From: Paenibacillus dokdonensis
Lineage (GTDB): Bacteria > Bacillota > Bacilli > Paenibacillales > Paenibacillaceae
Assembly: GCF_004916975.1 (NCBI RefSeq)
Contig: NZ_STGQ01000002.1
Location: 434,001 to 498,000 of the forward strand
Reading direction: 5' to 3'
Length of the DNA stretch: 64,000 bases
Shown here: positions 60,021 through 64,000 of the stretch, piece by piece
Position numbering within the stretch: the first letter of the stretch is position 1
How the letters are laid out: each line of letters opens with the position of its first letter
The notes under the pieces: model-generated
What the model was told of the DNA's origin: nothing
The model's input: the letters and a program-made list of their open reading frames with translations, nothing else
Databases searched by the model: none
Position numbers and translations under genes: made by a program

Positions 60021-60051
60021 GCTTATATCACAGAACCAGAAGAATATAAGC
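60021..60051. promoter_or_regulatory. Inverted repeat CTTATAT-N15-ATATAAG before the MFS gene
   Basis: The two 7-mers (60022-60028 and 60044-60050) match those at 61050-61068 before the LysR gene. This suggests a shared regulator, most simply the LysR protein. Confidence 0.45.
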
Positions 60052-60157
60052 TTAGCTAGGGAAACGGGGGCATAATTATGGCAAGACGACTATATATCAT
60101 CATTTTGTAGAATCACCTTTCATTCTTTATATAGGAGGGCTAACCTAACCACTTTAT

Positions 60158-61048
60158 TTATTCCAATAACTTTTTTTCTATGATCTCAACAAATTTTGTC
60201 GATGCTGGCGATAAAGATACACTTTTTAAAAAACATACACCAATACTTCTCTTAGGTATTTCCTGAGTTAATTGAACTTCATGCAATAATCCTTTATCCA
60301 AATACTCTTGAGAGAATTCTTTCGTCACACAAGCTACTCCTAAATTTATTTTTGCAAACTCCAATAGCAAATGATGTGACCCTAACTCAAAATCTGGCGA
60401 TATCTGTATTCCTTTAGACAGTATATAATCTTCCACATACTTTCTGGAATTCGATTTCGATTCAAGAAAGATTAATGGCAGTTTTGCTATCGTATCCAGG
60501 CTAACAGGTTCGGATAATATGCTCTTGAATTTCTCCCCATAAACAAAAATATCATGAATATCAATGCATGGCCTTAGTTCCAATGCAGGATCATCAAGCG
60601 GGAAATTGCATATTCCAATATCTACCCCACCCGATTTGATCAGGGCGCAAATCTCATGTGTTGTGCCATTCACAATCTTGAACTTAATATTGGAATATCT
60701 GTTGTAAAAGGCCTCTAAATAAGGAAGTAAAAAGTATCTGGAAATCGTATCGCCAACACCTATTTTCAACTCACCTGTCGTTAAATTTTTTAATTCCAGC
60801 ATCTTTTCTTCTCCGACATGAATTAAATTCATCGCCGAATCCGCATATTCAAATAAAAGGCTGCCTTCATTGGTTAAAAATACTCCTTTTGAAGTTCGTG
60901 TGAACAGACGCGTATCTAGCTCCCTTTCTAATTGCATGACCGCTTGGCTAACGGCTGGTTGCGTCATGTAAAGATCAAGAGCTGCTTTGGAAAAGCTTTT
61001 ACGCTTCGCTACCCTACAAAACACTTTATATAAATCTAATTTGCTCAC
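60158..61048 (-). CDS. LysR-family transcriptional regulator
   Basis: A 296-residue regulator with N-terminal winged helix (DLYKVFCRVAKRKSFSKAAL, TQPAVSQAVMQLERELDTRL) and a C-terminal substrate-binding-type effector domain (from about residue 90). It lies between an MFS exporter on the same strand and a divergent CofE-like ligase and likely controls both. The start is GTG; its AGGAG is the loop of an inverted repeat ATATAAG-N5-CTTATAT, so the ribosome-binding site could be hidden or covered by protein. Confidence 0.94.
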   Translation of the reverse strand: MSKLDLYKVFCRVAKRKSFSKAALDLYMTQPAVSQAVMQLERELDTRLFTRTSKGVFLTNEGSLLFEYADSAMNLIHVGEEKMLELKNLTTGELKIGVGDTISRYFLLPYLEAFYNRYSNIKFKIVNGTTHEICALIKSGGVDIGICNFPLDDPALELRPCIDIHDIFVYGEKFKSILSEPVSLDTIAKLPLIFLESKSNSRKYVEDYILSKGIQISPDFELGSHHLLLEFAKINLGVACVTKEFSQEYLDKGLLHEVQLTQEIPKRSIGVCFLKSVSLSPASTKFVEIIEKKLLE

Positions 61049-61049
61049 T

Positions 61050-61068
61050 ATATAAGCTCCTCTTATAT
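61050..61068. promoter_or_regulatory. Inverted repeat around the LysR ribosome-binding site
   Basis: ATATAAG-CTCCT-CTTATAT on the plus strand; the minus-strand loop AGGAG is the likely ribosome-binding site of the LysR gene. The repeat is a candidate autoregulatory site shared with the MFS leader. Confidence 0.5.
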
Positions 61069-61176
61069 CAGGTATTCAATATATTAATTTCACTTATACC
61101 ATTAAATAGCTGTATATTACAAATAGAAACGCCAATTCATGCAATTCACTTTAGTAATCCTAAGGAGCGATTATAC

Positions 61177-62367
61177 TTGGAAAGAGTGGTAGGAACAGTC
61201 GTTAGAGGCCTCCGTTGCCCAATCATAAATCAAGGGGATAGCATAGAGGAAATCGTCGTGGATAGTGTGCTGAGAGCTTCCCAAGTGGAAGGCTTCAGCA
61301 TTCAAGATAAAGATATCATCACCGTAACGGAATCTATCGTTGCTCGCGCTCAAGGTAACTATGCAAAGATCGATCATATCTCGAAAGATGTAAGCTCCAA
61401 ATTTGGAGAAGAAACGGTTGGGGTCATTTTTCCGATCTTAAGCCGCAACCGCTTTGCAGTCTGCCTTCGCGGCATTGCAAAAGGGGCTAAAAAAATTGTT
61501 CTCATGCTTAGCTATCCTTCTGATGAAGTAGGAAATCACTTAGTGGATCTCGACATGCTCGATGAAAAAGGAGTGAATCCTTGGACGGATGTTTTAACAG
61601 AGCAGCAATTCCGTGAGCATTTTGGATATAAGAAACATACCTTTACCGGTATCGATTATATCGATTACTATAAATCGCTAATCGAAGAATATGGCGTGGA
61701 ATGCGAAGTCATTTTCTCGAATAATCCCAAGACTATCTTGGAGTACACCAAAAATGTGCTAACTTGTGATATTCATACGAGATTCAGAACGAAGAAAATT
61801 TTAAAAGCCCATGGCGGAGATAAGATATATAGCCTCGATGACATCTTGGCAGCACCTATTGAGGGTAGTGGATATAATGAAACCTATGGCCTCTTAGGGT
61901 CAAATAAGTCAACAGAAGATGGCGTGAAGCTTTTCCCGCGTAATTGCCAACCTATCGTGGATAAAATACAGCATATGCTCATAGAAAAAACGGGCAAGCA
62001 TGTTGAAGTGATGATTTATGGGGATGGAGCATTCAAAGACCCTGTGGGTAAAATTTGGGAGCTTGCTGATCCGGTTGTATCACCAGCCTACACTTCAGGA
62101 CTCGATGGTACACCAAATGAAGTAAAGTTAAAGTATCTTGCGGATAATAACTTCGCTGATTTAAAAGGTGAGGAACTCAAGCAAGCTATATCTCAATATA
62201 TTAGAGATAAAGAGACGGATCTCGTAGGAGCTATGGAAGCACAAGGTACTACACCCAGAAGATTAACGGATCTTATCGGCTCCCTATCTGATTTAACTTC
62301 TGGAAGTGGAGACAAGGGTACACCTATTATCTATATTCAAGGATATTTTGATAACTATACAAACTAA
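61177..62367 (+). CDS. CofE-like (F420-0:L-glutamate ligase family) protein
   Basis: A 396-residue protein of the PF01996 ligase family. It has the N-terminal GTVVRGLRCPIINQGDSIEE, TVTESIVARAQGNY, SRNRFAVCLRGIAKGAKKIV and the C-terminal DGAFKDPVGKIWELADPVV. CofE adds glutamate to coenzyme F420, but Bacilli are not known to make F420 in general, so a gamma-glutamyl ligase acting on another molecule is likely. It is longer than archaeal CofE (about 250 residues). The TTG start has AAGGAG 9 nt upstream. It is divergent from a LysR regulator and an exporter gene. Confidence 0.8.
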   Translation: MERVVGTVVRGLRCPIINQGDSIEEIVVDSVLRASQVEGFSIQDKDIITVTESIVARAQGNYAKIDHISKDVSSKFGEETVGVIFPILSRNRFAVCLRGIAKGAKKIVLMLSYPSDEVGNHLVDLDMLDEKGVNPWTDVLTEQQFREHFGYKKHTFTGIDYIDYYKSLIEEYGVECEVIFSNNPKTILEYTKNVLTCDIHTRFRTKKILKAHGGDKIYSLDDILAAPIEGSGYNETYGLLGSNKSTEDGVKLFPRNCQPIVDKIQHMLIEKTGKHVEVMIYGDGAFKDPVGKIWELADPVVSPAYTSGLDGTPNEVKLKYLADNNFADLKGEELKQAISQYIRDKETDLVGAMEAQGTTPRRLTDLIGSLSDLTSGSGDKGTPIIYIQGYFDNYTN

Positions 62368-62387
62368 CAGCAACGAATCCACAGAAG

Positions 62388-62419
62388 AAACCACTCCAAT
62401 TATGGGGTGGTTTTTTACT
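62388..62419 (+). terminator. Terminator of the CofE-like gene
   Basis: AAACCACTCC and GGGGTGGTTT pair (one G-U) around AATTAT, followed by more T. Confidence 0.85.
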
Positions 62420-62421
62420 AC

Positions 62422-62467
62422 AATAAAATCGCCGTCCGATTCCCAGGTAGGGAACGTGAACGGCGAC
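62422..62467 (-). terminator. Terminator of the MerR-AHSA1 operon
   Basis: On the minus strand TCGCCGT and ACGGCGA bracket an inner TTCCC/GGGAA, followed by TTTTATTG. It lies about 55 bp after the last gene of the operon. Confidence 0.65.
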
Positions 62468-62520
62468 AGTTTTAGAGTCATCATGTAAGTGGCAGTTCTT
62501 TCGGCAAAAGCCGATATAAC

Positions 62521-62964
62521 TTAGGCCAATTCCGCCAGCACCTTGCCAAGCCGGTCAAGCTGCTGTTCATTAGCTTCGATGCAGATCGCCTTAGCTTGTT
62601 CAAACTCCTCTTTTTTCTTGAAACGTTGACGGAAGGTGACCCTTGTGCGTCCTTTGATTTCCTCGAAGGTAGCCGTTACCCGGAATTCATGAACGTTTAG
62701 ATGATCAATCACGACCCGCTCCTGCTGCACAAGCTCAACAAAGACGTTATGGTTAGGATAATCCACGCCATCCGGTCCGTGCATGGTGAACTTCCACGTG
62801 CCTCCCGGCCTTATATCGCATTCGTGAAACGTATGGGTGAAGCCTTTCGGTCCCCACCACCTGGCTAACAAATCGGGGGTTGTCCAGGCCCGATATACGA
62901 GCTCCCGCGGAACATCGTACTCTCGCGTAGCAACAAGTTCATTTTCACCTATGGTCGTGTTCAT
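62521..62964 (-). CDS. SRPBCC/AHSA1-domain protein, second copy
   Basis: A 147-residue START-like protein of the AHSA1/Hsp90-activator-like family: VYRAWTTPDLLARWWGPKGF, DIRPGGTWKFTMHGPDG and RTRVTFRQRF. Such proteins form hydrophobic cavities and bind small lipophilic ligands; members beside MerR or ArsR regulators are common in Bacilli, with unknown substrates. Its start overlaps the preceding paralogue by 4 bp (ATGA). Confidence 0.9.
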   Translation of the reverse strand: MNTTIGENELVATREYDVPRELVYRAWTTPDLLARWWGPKGFTHTFHECDIRPGGTWKFTMHGPDGVDYPNHNVFVELVQQERVVIDHLNVHEFRVTATFEEIKGRTRVTFRQRFKKKEEFEQAKAICIEANEQQLDRLGKVLAELA

Positions 62965-63404
62965 GCCTCCCCTTCTAATACCTTGCCCAGTGTATCCAAC
63001 ATGATGTTTGTACCATGTTCCCGTATTTCCGGCGTATCGTGTCCGTCAAAGAACGCACCTTGCTCCGTGTAAATCAGCTTTGTGCCACCCTCCACCTTGA
63101 TAAGCTCGACCGATGTAATCGAGACGGAGAAGCGTATACCGTCCGAGTCCAGGGTATACGTATAGACAATGCGCTGCTCTGGGACAAGCTCCTGGTAGAC
63201 TGCGTCGAAGGTAAAGACCGGCCCTTCCGGCGGTCCTCCACTGCTGTATTCACGTCCGCCAACCTGGAAATTGAAGATGTCCGGCTTCGAATACCACTTG
63301 GCTTTGGCTGTCGGATCGGCCCATGCGTGATAAACCCGCTCCGGTGAAGCGGCATAAGTCCTCTCGACGACAAAGGTTCCATGCTTGACAAATCGTTCGT
63401 TCAT
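62961..63404 (-). CDS. SRPBCC/AHSA1-domain protein, first copy
   Basis: A 147-residue member of the same family as the next gene, with FVVERTYAASPERVYHAWAD, KAKWYSKPDIFNFQVGGREY and GGTKLIYTEQGAFFDGHD. Equal length and adjacency to the following gene suggest an old tandem duplication, although identity is low. AGGAGG precedes the ATG. It is 26 bp after the MerR gene in the same operon. Confidence 0.9.
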   Translation of the reverse strand: MNERFVKHGTFVVERTYAASPERVYHAWADPTAKAKWYSKPDIFNFQVGGREYSSGGPPEGPVFTFDAVYQELVPEQRIVYTYTLDSDGIRFSVSITSVELIKVEGGTKLIYTEQGAFFDGHDTPEIREHGTNIMLDTLGKVLEGEA

Positions 63405-63430
63405 TGATTTTCCTCCTTATGTTTGGAAAT

Positions 63431-63907
63431 TTAGTTCTCCTCGGCAAGAAAGTCTCCCAGCAGGTCCAAATGTCGCTCCCAACTCGTTTGCCGGTCAATG
63501 ACGGGCTTCTCGAATTCCATCTTCATCGCTTGCAGTAGGCTCGTGAAATCTTCAACCGTTAATTCCGCCTGACCCTGCATCAGCTTGGAGACATGTCTAA
63601 GCTGCTCCAATAGTTTCTGCTGCAGTTTGATCTGCTCTTGGATTTGGTTGATCTGCAGGCCCACGATCTCAAGCGGACTGATCTGCCCGTCCGACAAGGC
63701 CGACTTAATCTCCTCGAGAGATAAGCCCAGCTCCTTAAGCGATAAAATCTGGTGCAGGCGTGACAAATTCGATTCGCTATATAGCCTGTGGCCCGACTCC
63801 GTCTGGCTGGAAGGAGATAACAAACCGATTTGATCGTAATAACGCAGGGTTCGTACCGTAAGCCCCGTCAGCTTGGCCAGATCCCCGACCTTCCAATGTC
63901 TATTCAT
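63431..63907 (-). CDS. MerR-family regulator
   Basis: A 158-residue regulator with N-terminal MerR helix-turn-helix (WKVGDLAKLTGLTVRTLRYY, then GLLSPSSQTESGHRLYSESN) and a coiled-coil dimerisation helix (about 75-115). The C-terminal domain is short. It heads the operon with two AHSA1 genes and has a characteristic MerR promoter with a 19-bp spacer directly upstream, so it probably activates its own operon in response to a small molecule. Confidence 0.93.
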   Translation of the reverse strand: MNRHWKVGDLAKLTGLTVRTLRYYDQIGLLSPSSQTESGHRLYSESNLSRLHQILSLKELGLSLEEIKSALSDGQISPLEIVGLQINQIQEQIKLQQKLLEQLRHVSKLMQGQAELTVEDFTSLLQAMKMEFEKPVIDRQTSWERHLDLLGDFLAEEN

Positions 63908-63951
63908 GAACCAACTCCACTCTTTTGCGCTAGCTATGTACCGGTAACTTC

Positions 63952-63982
63952 ATTGTAAAACATGACGTTACGTAAGGTGCAA
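63952..63982 (-). promoter_or_regulatory. MerR-type promoter with 19-bp spacer
   Basis: On the minus strand TTGCAC (63982-63977), a 19-bp spacer containing the dyad TTACGTAA and TACAAT (63957-63952). The overlong spacer with a central dyad is the classic site where MerR proteins twist DNA to activate transcription. Confidence 0.7.
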
Positions 63983-64000
63983 GCGAAATTATGAAGCTCT

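Overview
The window looks like chromosomal DNA of a spore-forming Gram-positive bacterium, most likely a Paenibacillus (inference). The supporting signs are lipoprotein-type binding proteins, a large SLH-domain surface protein, an ECF sigma factor paired with a DUF4179-type membrane protein, Spo0A-type boxes, an RsbQ-type stress sensor hydrolase, many NarL/LuxR two-component systems, frequent TTG/GTG starts with strong AGGAGG ribosome-binding sites, and roughly 50% GC. I saw no rRNA, complete tRNA or CRISPR array.

Layout. 1-3.3 kb: the 3' part of a histidine kinase with its response regulator, then an ECF sigma/anti-sigma pair. 3.4-9.7 kb: a six-gene oligopeptide ABC transporter operon (binding protein, two permeases, two ATPases, one orphan gene) behind a clear sigma-A promoter with tandem Spo0A-like boxes upstream. 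9.7-20.7 kb: mixed housekeeping and stress genes (zinc metallopeptidase, APH-like kinase, MhqO-type dioxygenase with a MarR-like operator, Sel1/TPR protein, bile-acid symporter family, luciferase-like monooxygenase, NlpC/P60 hydrolase, Ada, SDR). 20.8-27.9 kb: an unusual operon of an RCC1-repeat protein, a ~1700-residue pseudokinase/AAA/TPR/GAF/histidine-kinase fusion and a NarL-type regulator. 28-33 kb: an extradiol dioxygenase/DoxX pair opposite an XRE-cupin regulator, an RsbQ/PAS-GGDEF sensor pair, and an aldo/keto reductase. 33.5-37.7 kb: an MFS exporter, then a scarred stretch with transposase remnants and an AT-rich orphan gene, then a KinB-like kinase. 38-44 kb: acetyltransferase, DbpA-type helicase, MBL hydrolase, TPR-SMI1/KNR4 fusion, SelO. 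44-51 kb: a four-gene SDR-MFS-SDR-MarR operon with a palindromic operator, and a GntR/DeoD/MFS purine nucleoside unit. 51-58.4 kb: SLH surface protein, malate:quinone oxidoreductase, a Fur-controlled siderophore-binding lipoprotein, and a second PAS-GGDEF cyclase with a decayed rsbQ in front. 58.8-64 kb: Bcr-type MFS, LysR and CofE-like ligase cluster, and a MerR plus two AHSA1-domain genes behind a 19-bp-spacer MerR promoter.

The most interesting signal is a ~36-bp partly palindromic element that occurs three times and nowhere else that I noticed: upstream of the RCC1/giant-kinase/regulator operon, of the SLH surface protein, and of the second diguanylate cyclase. All three copies point the same way relative to the gene they precede. 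This suggests a regulon linking a eukaryote-like sensor system to cell surface and c-di-GMP output; the response regulator of that operon is a natural candidate for the DNA-binding protein (inference). A related observation is two copies of an RsbQ/PAS-GGDEF sensor, one intact and one whose hydrolase partner has decayed to its C-terminal codons.
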